From CAMTVQ01 sp947085255 (lineage in GTDB: Bacteria > Bacteroidota > Bacteroidia > Sphingobacteriales > Sphingobacteriaceae): DNA of 64,000 nt. The DNA is taken from positions 62,001-126,000 of the forward strand of contig CAMTVQ010000004.1 of the NCBI GenBank assembly GCA_947085255.1, in the 5' to 3' direction. The notes under the pieces are model-generated. The model was not told the origin of the DNA. It saw only the letters and a list, made by a program, of their open reading frames with translations, and searched no databases. The translations under genes were made by a program, and so were the position numbers. Positions 49,699-58,264 of this stretch are shown piece after piece (the stretch's first letter is position 1; the number at the start of each line of letters is the position of its first letter).

Positions 49699-50466
49699 TT
49701 ACAATTTTACAAATAAGCCTACAGTAACATATTGCGGATAAACCTGCATATCTTTTTCAATACGCTCGGTTGTTGCATTACCATAAATATCTTTTTTATC
49801 AAGATGGTAGGCAATAGCCGCTGTACTATTAGTAAATGTATAATTAATTGTTGCACCGATGTTTTTAAAAAGGCGATACTCTAATGCTATACCGCAAAAA
49901 AGAGCAGGGAAAATTGAACTTTCGCCCCTGTAATTTATCTCTTGGGCGTAATTACTCATGGGGTCTTTCACTAAAAAGTATTCGGAAGGAAGACTCAATG
50001 TTGAAATACCTATTCCTACCGATGGTCGCAGTTGAATTTTTTCAATAATATTTACTGTACCGTATAATGAAGTATAATACTGGTTTAAGCGTCCTCCATA
50101 ACCTGAAAAATCAAAAATCTTACTTCTAACTATTTGATTCGGATATTCTGCATTAAAATCATACTTATAAGTACCCTCTTGAAAAAGAATACCAGGGTAT
50201 TGACCTACTTTGCTCATTGAAAGATTTGCATGAAGCATCAACCCAATCCATTTATAAATATTTTTACCCACCTGTAGCTGAGCAACTCCATTGCCTCCAT
50301 CATTAATATCTGCAATTGCAAAATCATGAATAGTTTTTGCAGAAACGCTATTTGTACGAGCAATAGCACCTCCAATACATGCCTTTACAATCCACTTAGC
50401 ATTGTTTTGAGCCATTATACTAAAAGTTAATACTATAAAAAGAGCAGTAAATCCAGTTTTTTTCAT
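49699..50466 (-). CDS. Predicted outer-membrane beta-barrel protein
   Basis: 255 residues, signal peptide about 1-19 (ending SIMAQ), then amphipathic strands ending TVGLFVKL, the usual aromatic/hydrophobic barrel end. No named family recognised; related Bacteroidota proteins are annotated as porin-family or OmpW-like. It overlaps the lipoprotein gene by 4 bp (ATGA) and abuts cmk, lying in the porQ-cmk transcript, so a role in outer-membrane or T9SS function is possible. Confidence 0.7.
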   Translation of the reverse strand: MKKTGFTALFIVLTFSIMAQNNAKWIVKACIGGAIARTNSVSAKTIHDFAIADINDGGNGVAQLQVGKNIYKWIGLMLHANLSMSKVGQYPGILFQEGTYKYDFNAEYPNQIVRSKIFDFSGYGGRLNQYYTSLYGTVNIIEKIQLRPSVGIGISTLSLPSEYFLVKDPMSNYAQEINYRGESSIFPALFCGIALEYRLFKNIGATINYTFTNSTAAIAYHLDKKDIYGNATTERIEKDMQVYPQYVTVGLFVKL

Positions 50467-51026
50467 GGTAAAAATCGTACGGCCTTTGTTTTACTATCGA
50501 AAATAGCACTATCAGATAGCACAGCAATAATCGAAAATTTATATATAGAATCTAAAACAGGCTTTTTCAATAACAACAATGCAAAATCTCCATTCTCAAT
50601 TATGCTTTGGGCTTGATTTATTGGCTTGGCTACATTATACTCTGAGTCAGTAATCACGAAACAATCATTGAGCGACGTTCCCTTTTTATGTAAGCTATCA
50701 AAGTCTTTATCTGCTGTAATAATAACAGAACGAAGTTTTCGCCTAAACATAGATTCTATACACTCTACATTTTCTATATTTCCTCCAACTACAGAATCAG
50801 TTGTGGACAAGTAAATACCAAAAACTTTAGCAGAAATAGATACCCTATTAGTATCTCCACTTTGGTCAATCTCGCTAAATGGTTTAAATCCACTGTTATC
50901 AAATGGGGTAATTTTAACAGCACTAATATCTAAGATTTGATTACTGCATCTTTGCCTACATGCTGCAAAAAATGATAGTAGTAGTAGTAGTAGTAGTAGT
51001 AGTACACCATATAAAATACGAATCAT
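50463..51026 (-). CDS. Predicted lipoprotein with poly-leucine signal core
   Basis: 187 residues from ATG 51026. The N-terminus is MIRILYGV, nine leucines all coded CTA, then SFFAACRQ with a probable lipobox at Cys23. The mature part is unassigned, with charged strands. Its stop overlaps the next start by 4 bp. porQ lies 8 bp upstream. The CTA run is a microsatellite (50976-51002) whose length could change the signal peptide without a frameshift. Confidence 0.65.
   Translation of the reverse strand: MIRILYGVLLLLLLLLLSFFAACRQRCSNQILDISAVKITPFDNSGFKPFSEIDQSGDTNRVSISAKVFGIYLSTTDSVVGGNIENVECIESMFRRKLRSVIITADKDFDSLHKKGTSLNDCFVITDSEYNVAKPINQAQSIIENGDFALLLLKKPVLDSIYKFSIIAVLSDSAIFDSKTKAVRFLP
50976..51002. 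repeat. (TAG)9 / (CTA)9 trinucleotide microsatellite
   Basis: Nine perfect TAG units on the plus strand, read as CTA (Leu) codons on the minus strand within the signal peptide of the lipoprotein gene. CTA is not a codon of choice elsewhere in runs here. Confidence 0.9.
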
Positions 51027-51034
51027 AAACAATT

Positions 51035-52084
51035 TTATTTGCTTCGCGAAAACTCCCTAAAATTTATGCCTATACTAAATTGGTGTGTGCTGCCCGCTAA
51101 ATGGTATTTGGCAGTACCATAACTCAGTTGAATTTTTTTGATGCGGATACCTACCCCAAATGAAAAGCCTACAGTAGAATTGCGCGATGCTACGGCCAAC
51201 TCACGGCGTTTTTGGTGATTATAACCTACCCGAATATTAAAATTTTCAGACAACAATAGTTCAATACCACCTTGCAAATGCCTGCCCACTTTATCAGCAA
51301 AAGAAATCTTTTTTTCTACTGGTTCGCCGGTGGCTAAATCTATTTGGCGGGTAGGGTCGTTGGGATCGCGGTAGCTGAGGTCAAATTTTTGCAAGTTATG
51401 TGCTACAATGGTGTACCGAAAGGGTGCATATTTTAATCGGTTAGAAACACCTAATTGTATCTCAAATGGCAAATTTTCACGATTATTTTCGGTATACGAT
51501 TTTAGCTGCATACCTATATTTTTCACCACCAAGGCTGCTACGAAATTGGTAGAGTCTTGATAAGTAGCCGCTAAATCTGTCGCAATGCCATACGATTTGT
51601 ATTCTGCCAAATTGGAGTAAATAAATTTCGCGTTCGCTCCGTAAGTAATGTTGTACTCCCCTGGAATAGATACACCTGTATTAATAGCATAATCGCGAGC
51701 GGTAAAGGTAGTACCGGTAACTTGTCCTGTTGGCGTAGTTTCTGTAAAATCGCCATAGTTGACATATTGTATACCAGCTTGCAGAGTAGCTACTTTTTTC
51801 AAACGCGTGGCATAGGCTACATAGCCATAATTGATATCATCAAAATAATTTACCGTGTTGAGCACAATACTATTGTGCATTTTTGGATTAAGCAGTGCCG
51901 GATTTTGATACGCATTATTCAAATCTCCATCACGTACAGCTATTAAATTTCCGCCTAACGCAGTAGTACGTGCCGAAGGCGACAAATTGAGAAATTTATA
52001 CACGCCAGTACCTCCAATTTGCGCAAAAGCACTTGCTACAGATAATGAAAGAACAAAAATGAATACTGCCGTACGTTGGTACAT
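51035..52084 (-). CDS. porQ: Type IX secretion system protein PorQ
   Basis: 349 residues with signal peptide (1-21, ending SAFAQ) and a PorV/FadL-like barrel: the conserved start IGGTGVYKFLNLSPSARTTALGGN (shown only in part), QNPALLNPKMHNSI and a C-terminal strand HQFSIGINF. PorQ is an outer-membrane partner that carries T9SS cargo adhesion machinery (PorU, PorZ) to the surface. It lies in the same leftward run as cmk, an arrangement common in Bacteroidota. The window also carries several T9SS cargo genes, consistent with an active system. Confidence 0.88.
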   Translation of the reverse strand: MYQRTAVFIFVLSLSVASAFAQIGGTGVYKFLNLSPSARTTALGGNLIAVRDGDLNNAYQNPALLNPKMHNSIVLNTVNYFDDINYGYVAYATRLKKVATLQAGIQYVNYGDFTETTPTGQVTGTTFTARDYAINTGVSIPGEYNITYGANAKFIYSNLAEYKSYGIATDLAATYQDSTNFVAALVVKNIGMQLKSYTENNRENLPFEIQLGVSNRLKYAPFRYTIVAHNLQKFDLSYRDPNDPTRQIDLATGEPVEKKISFADKVGRHLQGGIELLLSENFNIRVGYNHQKRRELAVASRNSTVGFSFGVGIRIKKIQLSYGTAKYHLAGSTHQFSIGINFREFSRSK

Positions 52085-52088
52085 TGAG

Positions 52089-52096
52089 CAAATGTA
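52089..52096 (-). promoter_or_regulatory. -7 promoter box for porQ (leaderless)
   Basis: Minus-strand TACATTTG, an exact TAnnTTTG match that ends 4 nt before the porQ ATG, so the transcript probably starts at the AUG. Confidence 0.6.
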
Positions 52097-52163
52097 AGCT
52101 AAATCAGTTGAACGTAAATGGAAGTATTTTATTTTATCTTACTTTGCAATACGCCACAGTACG

Positions 52164-52565
52164 ATGATTAATTCCACCCTCCTATATACTGAAATACGCA
52201 TAAAAGCCTCGCGCAGCAGTGGCAAAGGCGGGCAAAATGTAAATAAAGTAGCCAGTAAAGTTACCTTGCAGTTTCACATTGCTTCGTCGGCTGTATTTGA
52301 TGAGGTAGAAAAAGCAGTATTGCTCGAAAAGTTATCTTATCGTATCAGTAAAGAAGGTTTGCTAACTGTTACCTGTGAAGAAGACCGCTCGCAGTTAATG
52401 AACAAGCGAAAAGCATTTGAGAAAATGATTGCATTATTGGAGCGTTGCTTTGTTGTGCAAAAACCGCGTAAGGCCACCAAACCCAGCAAATCAGCTGTTG
52501 CTAAACGCTTGACAAACAAGGCCAAATTATCAGAAAAAAAGCAGAACCGACGAACTGATCATTAA
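52164..52565 (+). CDS. arfB: Alternative ribosome-rescue factor ArfB (YaeJ) / GGQ-domain protein
   Basis: 133 residues: a release-factor catalytic domain with SRSSGKGGQNVNKVASK (GGQ at about residue 20-22) and a basic C-terminal tail (KPRKATKPSKSAVAKRL... ) that would enter an empty mRNA channel. ArfB frees ribosomes stalled without a stop codon by hydrolysing peptidyl-tRNA. It lacks stop-codon-recognition domains, as expected. It converges on lon with a 2-bp gap and is divergent from porQ. Confidence 0.9.
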   Translation: MINSTLLYTEIRIKASRSSGKGGQNVNKVASKVTLQFHIASSAVFDEVEKAVLLEKLSYRISKEGLLTVTCEEDRSQLMNKRKAFEKMIALLERCFVVQKPRKATKPSKSAVAKRLTNKAKLSEKKQNRRTDH

Positions 52566-52567
52566 AA

Positions 52568-55042
52568 TTACACCAGTTCCTTCTTCTCTTCTTTTACCGT
52601 CATATCCAAGGCATTTTTCACCTTATCTTTTAGCAATGCCAAGGTTATTACCTCACTCATTTGATCTACGTAATGAAACTGCATATCATTAATATATGTA
52701 GCCTTTATCTCTTCAATATCCTTACGGTTGGTTTTACAGAGTATTATTTCTTTAATACCTGCACGCTTAGCAGCTAGTATTTTTTCTTTAATACCACCTA
52801 CAGGCAGTACCTTGCCACGTAGGGTAATTTCACCTGTCATAGCCAAATTTGCTTTTACTTTGCGCTGGGTAAATACCGATGTAAGTGCCGTAAGCATGGT
52901 AATACCTGCCGAAGGACCATCTTTAGGTATTGCACCAGCAGGTACGTGCACGTGAATATCCCATAAATTGAAGACACGGTAATCAATACCAAACTCCTCA
53001 GCATGGGCTTTAAGGTATGCCAAAGCTATAACGGCAGATTCTTTCATTACGTCGCCTAAGCTTCCGGTAAGGGTAAGTTTGCCTTTTCCTTTACTTAAAC
53101 TGGTTTCGATAAATAAAATATCGCCTCCAACTTGTGTCCAAGCTAAGCCAGTTACCACACCTGCTGTTTCATTATCTTGATACAAATCCATATCAAAAAT
53201 AGGCGCACCTAAAATGCTAGTTAGTTGCTTTTGGGTAATAACTGGTTCATATTTTTCCTCAACAGCTACATTTTTAGCAATACCACGTACCAAAGAAGCT
53301 ATTTTCTTTTCTAAGCCACGCACACCAGATTCGCGGGTATAATCCTCTATTATTCGTTCAATAATTGCCGGTTTAAGCGTAATATCTCTAAGTTTTAAGC
53401 CATGAGCTTCGCGTTGTTTCGGAACGAGATACTGTTTAGCAATCTCCATTTTTTCTTCAATAGTATAGCCATTTACATCAATAATCTCCATCCTATCGCG
53501 CAAAGCGGGGGGTATAGACGCTAAAGAATTGGCAGTAGCTACAAACATAACTTTGGAAAGATCAAAGTCGAGTTCTACATAATGATCCGCAAAAGCACTG
53601 TTTTGTTCCGGATCAAGCACTTCAAGCAATGCAGAAGAGGGGTCTCCTCTAAAATCATTACCCAGTTTATCCACTTCATCTAATACAAATACCGGATTCG
53701 CCGATTTTGCTTTTTTAAGTGATTGAATAATACGACCAGGCATGGCACCAATATATGTTTTGCGGTGTCCACGTATTTCGGCTTCGTCGCGCACGCCACC
53801 CAATGCCATACGTACATACTTACGCCCTAATGCTTTGGCTATAGATTTACCTAAAGAGGTTTTACCAACTCCCGGAGGGCCTACCAAGCACAAAATAGGC
53901 GCTTTCATGGTACTCTTTAATTTTAGTACCGCCAAATATTCGAGTATGCGCTTTTTTACATCATCTAATCCAAAATGGTCTTTATCCAACACTCTTTGGG
54001 CTTTTTTTAGATCAAAATTATCTTTAGTAAACTCATTCCAAGGTAATTCCAGCAGCAATTCGAGGTAATTCATTATCACCGAATATTCTGCTGCCGCAGG
54101 ATTCATGCGTTGCAACTTATCTACCTCTTTATTAAATGTTTCGGCTACTTCTTTTGCCCATTTTTTCTTTTTGCCACGCTCGCGTATATTCTGCACCTCT
54201 TTATCGGGCGAGTCGGCTCCTAATTCTTCTTGTATGGTTTTTAGTTGTTGGTGCAGGTAATATTCGCGTTGCTGCTTGTCAATATCTACCCGTACTTTGC
54301 TCTGAATCTGATTTTTTAGCTCGAGCATTTGCAAATCTTTACTCAATTGCTCCAACACCATTTGGGCACGAGTACGCAAATCGGCTTCTTCCAGCATTTT
54401 TTGCTTATACACCACTTCGGCGCTCATATTGGAAGATATGAAGTTGATTAAAAACGAAGGACTTTCTATGTTTTTAATAGCAAAAGAAGCTTCGGAAGGA
54501 ATATTTGGTGAAAGTTGGATAATTTGCATTGCCATCTCTTTCAACGAACTTACCATCGCTGCAAACTCTTTGTCTTTTTTAGGTTTTATCTCGGTAAATG
54601 GCTCAATAACTGCACGTATATAGGGTTCAGTTTGCAACTGCTCAGCTAACTGAAACCGTTTTTTGCCTTGAATGATTACCGTAGTACTACCATCGGGCAT
54701 TTGTAGCATTTTAATGATGTAGGCTATGGTGCCCACCTTGTTTAAATCATCAAAGGTTGGATCATCAATATTGCTGTCTTTTTGTGCTACTACACCAATA
54801 ATTTTATCGGACTTGTACGCTTCCTTTATCAGTTTGATAGATTTATCTCTACCAACCGTAATAGGAATAACCACTCCTGGAAACAGTACAGTATTACGAA
54901 TAGGCAAAATAGCCAGTGAGTGTGGCATTGCTTCCGAATTCATTTCATCCTCATCCTCACTGGATAATAATGGAAAGAATTCAGTATCTTCATTAATCAG
55001 GCTATCCTGAGTTTCTTGATTAAGATCAAATGGGTCGAACAT
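52568..55042 (-). CDS. lon: ATP-dependent Lon protease
   Basis: 824 residues from ATG 55042 (MFDPFDLNQETQD; the open frame extends 23 codons further without support). N-terminal LON substrate domain (about 40-240), AAA+ module with Walker A LVGPPGVGKTSLGKSIA and Walker B VFVLDEVDKL, and a C-terminal Ser-Lys protease domain (PKDGPSAGITMLTALTS with the catalytic Ser; Lys about 43 residues on). It degrades damaged and regulatory proteins. A TACCTTTA box lies about 80 bp upstream. Confidence 0.96.
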   Translation of the reverse strand: MFDPFDLNQETQDSLINEDTEFFPLLSSEDEDEMNSEAMPHSLAILPIRNTVLFPGVVIPITVGRDKSIKLIKEAYKSDKIIGVVAQKDSNIDDPTFDDLNKVGTIAYIIKMLQMPDGSTTVIIQGKKRFQLAEQLQTEPYIRAVIEPFTEIKPKKDKEFAAMVSSLKEMAMQIIQLSPNIPSEASFAIKNIESPSFLINFISSNMSAEVVYKQKMLEEADLRTRAQMVLEQLSKDLQMLELKNQIQSKVRVDIDKQQREYYLHQQLKTIQEELGADSPDKEVQNIRERGKKKKWAKEVAETFNKEVDKLQRMNPAAAEYSVIMNYLELLLELPWNEFTKDNFDLKKAQRVLDKDHFGLDDVKKRILEYLAVLKLKSTMKAPILCLVGPPGVGKTSLGKSIAKALGRKYVRMALGGVRDEAEIRGHRKTYIGAMPGRIIQSLKKAKSANPVFVLDEVDKLGNDFRGDPSSALLEVLDPEQNSAFADHYVELDFDLSKVMFVATANSLASIPPALRDRMEIIDVNGYTIEEKMEIAKQYLVPKQREAHGLKLRDITLKPAIIERIIEDYTRESGVRGLEKKIASLVRGIAKNVAVEEKYEPVITQKQLTSILGAPIFDMDLYQDNETAGVVTGLAWTQVGGDILFIETSLSKGKGKLTLTGSLGDVMKESAVIALAYLKAHAEEFGIDYRVFNLWDIHVHVPAGAIPKDGPSAGITMLTALTSVFTQRKVKANLAMTGEITLRGKVLPVGGIKEKILAAKRAGIKEIILCKTNRKDIEEIKATYINDMQFHYVDQMSEVITLALLKDKVKNALDMTVKEEKKELV

Positions 55043-55227
55043 ATTGTTTTGTAATAAGATAGAAGAACCAAGATACCACGAACAACGCAGGTAACTTGAG
55101 CTCTTACTCAAAAAAATCGAGTGTTAAAGGTAGTCAATTGATATGCCAGTTGCTCAGAAGATGTGTTTTTACCTTTTTTTGTCAGCACTGGAGGCTGCCA
55201 ACCTGCTAAAAAGGCAGCATTCTTACG

Positions 55228-55725
55228 CTAAAGTAATTTCTGACTTTGCTCAGCACCTTTCTTAAACAACAGTGTTTTTTTAGTTGTTCCAAAATTGCAA
55301 TTCACAATATTGATTTGTGCTTCAAACATATCCAGCAATATATTTTGCGCAATGGTGGTATTTTTTAATTGATTACCCAATGGTATTTCAATGTATATTT
55401 CGGCTATGTCTTGCTCCAATTTAAGCCCTATTAACTGATATGTATCTACCCTATTAGCTGTTTTCACCTCAAAATATTTTTGCAAATACGGCAAGGATAA
55501 TGCATCAATTGCTGTATCTTCTATTTTCACCTTACGCCCATGAAACTTAGTTAAAGCCTGCTCCCAATCATCCGCAAAAACAGTAATTACTACCTCTGCC
55601 GATTTACTTTTGGCATTATAGGTAAGTTGTGTAATGGATGAATAAAACTTATGGGGAATAGTAAACGAACAATTGATTACAGCAATTGCAACTACTATAA
55701 GATATATTTTAAGCTGTTTATACAT
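55228..55725 (-). CDS. DUF6702 family protein
   Basis: 165 residues from ATG 55725. Signal peptide (about 1-20), then HKFYSSITQLTYNAKSKSAEVVITVF, the DUF6702 signature, and a second strand block ending in FKKGAEQSQKLL. Function unknown. This family regularly follows an M1 metallopeptidase in Bacteroidota, as here, where an inverted repeat separates the two. Probably periplasmic. Confidence 0.8.
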   Translation of the reverse strand: MYKQLKIYLIVVAIAVINCSFTIPHKFYSSITQLTYNAKSKSAEVVITVFADDWEQALTKFHGRKVKIEDTAIDALSLPYLQKYFEVKTANRVDTYQLIGLKLEQDIAEIYIEIPLGNQLKNTTIAQNILLDMFEAQINIVNCNFGTTKKTLLFKKGAEQSQKLL

Positions 55726-55746
55726 AGCGGAGCGGTAATAACTAAA

Positions 55747-55780
55747 CACCCTGCCTTTTACAGATGAAAACGGCAGGGTG
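55747..55780 (-). repeat. Hairpin between the M1 peptidase and DUF6702 genes
   Basis: CACCCTGCC (55747-55755) pairs with GGCAGGGTG (55772-55780), and the loop ends add more A-T pairs. On the minus strand only TTTAG follows, so it is a weak terminator at best; it may tune expression of the downstream gene or protect the M1 mRNA 3' end. Confidence 0.6.
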
Positions 55781-55802
55781 CTTAGCGTAAATTTATTTAG
55801 TA

Positions 55803-58112
55803 CTATAACTTGCCATCTCGGTGCAATTGCATCAAATTAGGTTGTTTTTGTTGCTGTTGTTGCTTAAATACTTGAAACTTGCTTTCTTGCATTACACGCG
55901 GAAAACTGTTGTTTTTCAAATCAATATCTGCTGTTTCTTGAAATGGATCAAGCATAAATTGTTTTACAGGCTTTTCGGTAATAATTAGCTTAGTAATCTT
56001 TTTATTATTGCGGCGCCAAATTTCGGCAGGTATACGTACCTCTTCCTTTTTTCCTCCCTCGTATTCCATTTCTACAATTAACGGCATTACCAAACCACCT
56101 ATATTTTCAAACTCCAATAGGTAATAGTTCAAGCCACTTTCCAAGGCTTTTTTCTGCTTAGCATCTAAGGCCTCATAGTACTTCTTGTATTTTTCTTTAT
56201 CGTAGTCCGTTACAGTTAATGGGTCGTATTTTGTATAAAAATCGGACAATTCAGGATATTTATCTGCACGTGTTTCTTTAATAAATGAGGCATCGCGCTG
56301 TTTAGAAATGCTTTTAGTTTGTTTATCTTTTTTAGCTTGTTGCCCTATTTTTTCCACTTCCGGATTTTGACTATCTACCGTATACAAGCTTACGTTATTC
56401 AAAGCAATATCGCAGGCATCGGTACTATAAAACCATCCGCGCCAAAACCAATCTAAATCTACTCCTGAAGCATCTTCCATAGTACGGAAAAAATCAGCTG
56501 GCATTGGGTGTTTAAACGCCCAACGTTCAGAATATTGTTTAAAAGCGTAATCGAATAATTCGCGACCCATAATGGTTTCACGTAATATATTTAAAGCAGT
56601 TGCTGGCTTGCCATAAGCGTTGTTACCAAATTGCAGAATACTTTCTGAATTAGTCATAATTGGATCTAGCATTGCTTTATCTCCACTCATGTAGCGCACA
56701 ATATCGCGGGGTTCGCCACGCTGCGTAGGATAATTGCGTTCCCATTCTTTTTCGGCTAAATATTGACAGAAAGTGTTTAAGCCTTCATCCATCCATGTCC
56801 ATTGGCGTTCATCACTATTGATAATCATCGGGAAGAAGTTATGACCTACTTCGTGTATTACAACCCCTATCAAGGCGTATTTTGTACGGTCAGAGTATGT
56901 TCCGTCGGCTTCTGGACGAGGCCCGTTGAAACAAATCATTGGGTACTCCATACCTCCTACCGGACCATTCACCGAAATAGCTACTGGATATGTATAGTTT
57001 ACTGTATAGCGAGAATATACTTTTAGCGTGTGGGCTATCGATTGGGTAGAATACTTCTCCCAAAGCGGATTGCCTTCTTTAGGATAGTACGACATACAAA
57101 GGATATTTTTTTGCCCTACCTTCACGTTCATCGCATCCCAAATAAATTTACGAGAAGATGCCCATGCAAAATCACGTACATTTTCGGCTTCAAACACCCA
57201 TGTTTTCTTTTTATCCGATTTGCTACTTTCAGCTTTTGTAGCTTCTTCTTGGGTAATAATCAGTATCGGACTATCAGCAGAAGCTGCTTTAGACAACCGA
57301 TTTTGTTGCTCTTTACTAAGCACCTGAGATGCATTTTTAAGCACACCCGTAGAACCTACAATATGATCGGCAGGCACGGTAATACTTACCTTGTAATCGC
57401 CAAACTCTAAGGCAAATTCACCACTACCCAAAAACTGTTTATTCTGCCATCCATCCACATCATCGTACACGCACAAACGTGGAAACCACTGTGCCATTTC
57501 ATATAAATAATTGCCATCTTTTTCAAAAAATTCATAGCCTCCTCTGCCACCATGGGTTTTGCAGTTATTTATATTGTTGTTCCAATCTATAGAAAAGGTA
57601 AAGCTGCCTTTGCTTTTAAGCGCGGTTGGTAATTCTACACGCATCATGGTATTATTAACTGTGTATTTTAGCGTAGTGCTTCCAGCTTTTACAGCTGTAA
57701 TTTTATAGCCACCATCAAACTTTTCACGTTGCATATATTCCAAGGCCTCAAAAGCCATGTTATCTAATTTTTCGCGCGTTTCGGTAAGATACGTCATCGA
57801 GTTTGGAGCAAACAGATTTTGGTCTAATTGCAACCATAAGTACGTAAGTTCATCTGGCGAATTATTGGTATAAGTAATCGTTTCCGATCCTTTTACACTT
57901 TGGGTATTATCGTCTAACTCTACGTTTATCGTGTAATCTACCTTTTGTTGCCAATACTGGTGCCCGGGTGCACCTGAACCTGTACGGTAGGTATTGGGCG
58001 TTGGCCAAGTTTCTTCCATCTGATGAAATTTAGACGGATTGTAGTTTTCTTGAGCGGTAGCTACACAGCTACATAGCACTAAAATAAAAGAAGCGATTTT
58101 TGTTCTCAACAT
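55803..58112 (-). CDS. Secreted M1-family metallopeptidase
   Basis: 769 residues, signal peptide about 1-20. An N-terminal M1 saddle domain (about 55-260), then the catalytic domain with the exopeptidase motif GGMEYP (386-391), zinc ligands HEVGHNFFP (His420, His424) and the third ligand Glu443 in WMDEGLNTF. A C-terminal Lys/Gln-rich end (KQQQQQKQ) follows. It is expected to remove N-terminal residues from peptides in the periplasm or outside. Followed by DUF6702. Confidence 0.88.
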   Translation of the reverse strand: MLRTKIASFILVLCSCVATAQENYNPSKFHQMEETWPTPNTYRTGSGAPGHQYWQQKVDYTINVELDDNTQSVKGSETITYTNNSPDELTYLWLQLDQNLFAPNSMTYLTETREKLDNMAFEALEYMQREKFDGGYKITAVKAGSTTLKYTVNNTMMRVELPTALKSKGSFTFSIDWNNNINNCKTHGGRGGYEFFEKDGNYLYEMAQWFPRLCVYDDVDGWQNKQFLGSGEFALEFGDYKVSITVPADHIVGSTGVLKNASQVLSKEQQNRLSKAASADSPILIITQEEATKAESSKSDKKKTWVFEAENVRDFAWASSRKFIWDAMNVKVGQKNILCMSYYPKEGNPLWEKYSTQSIAHTLKVYSRYTVNYTYPVAISVNGPVGGMEYPMICFNGPRPEADGTYSDRTKYALIGVVIHEVGHNFFPMIINSDERQWTWMDEGLNTFCQYLAEKEWERNYPTQRGEPRDIVRYMSGDKAMLDPIMTNSESILQFGNNAYGKPATALNILRETIMGRELFDYAFKQYSERWAFKHPMPADFFRTMEDASGVDLDWFWRGWFYSTDACDIALNNVSLYTVDSQNPEVEKIGQQAKKDKQTKSISKQRDASFIKETRADKYPELSDFYTKYDPLTVTDYDKEKYKKYYEALDAKQKKALESGLNYYLLEFENIGGLVMPLIVEMEYEGGKKEEVRIPAEIWRRNNKKITKLIITEKPVKQFMLDPFQETADIDLKNNSFPRVMQESKFQVFKQQQQQKQPNLMQLHRDGKL

Positions 58113-58205
58113 TGTAATAAATTAAAGTTTTAAAAATAATAGAAAGCAGCGTAATAGCGCAAAAAGCCTTTAAATTGTTACGTTATTACATCTACAAATA
58201 GTGCT

Positions 58206-58242
58206 AAAAAAATAGGCTTGCCCTTATTTGGACAAGCCTATT
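58206..58242 (-). terminator. Terminator downstream of the M4 peptidase
   Basis: Arms 58211-58223 and 58230-58242 (AATAGGCTTG/CAAGCCTATT core, one mismatch) with a 6-nt loop; on the minus strand the stem runs into a T7 tract (58212-58206). Confidence 0.88.
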
Positions 58243-58264
58243 GTAGAATAAATACCAGTACTTT

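Noticed and set aside
50941..51010. TAG repeat as a possible CRISPR-like or tandem array
   Set aside because: It is a simple trinucleotide run inside a gene with no spacers or cas genes.
55141..55215. GCTGCC/GGCAGC inverted repeat downstream of the DUF6702 gene as a terminator
   Set aside because: The stem is only 6 bp with a 14-nt loop and no U-run next to it; too weak to call.
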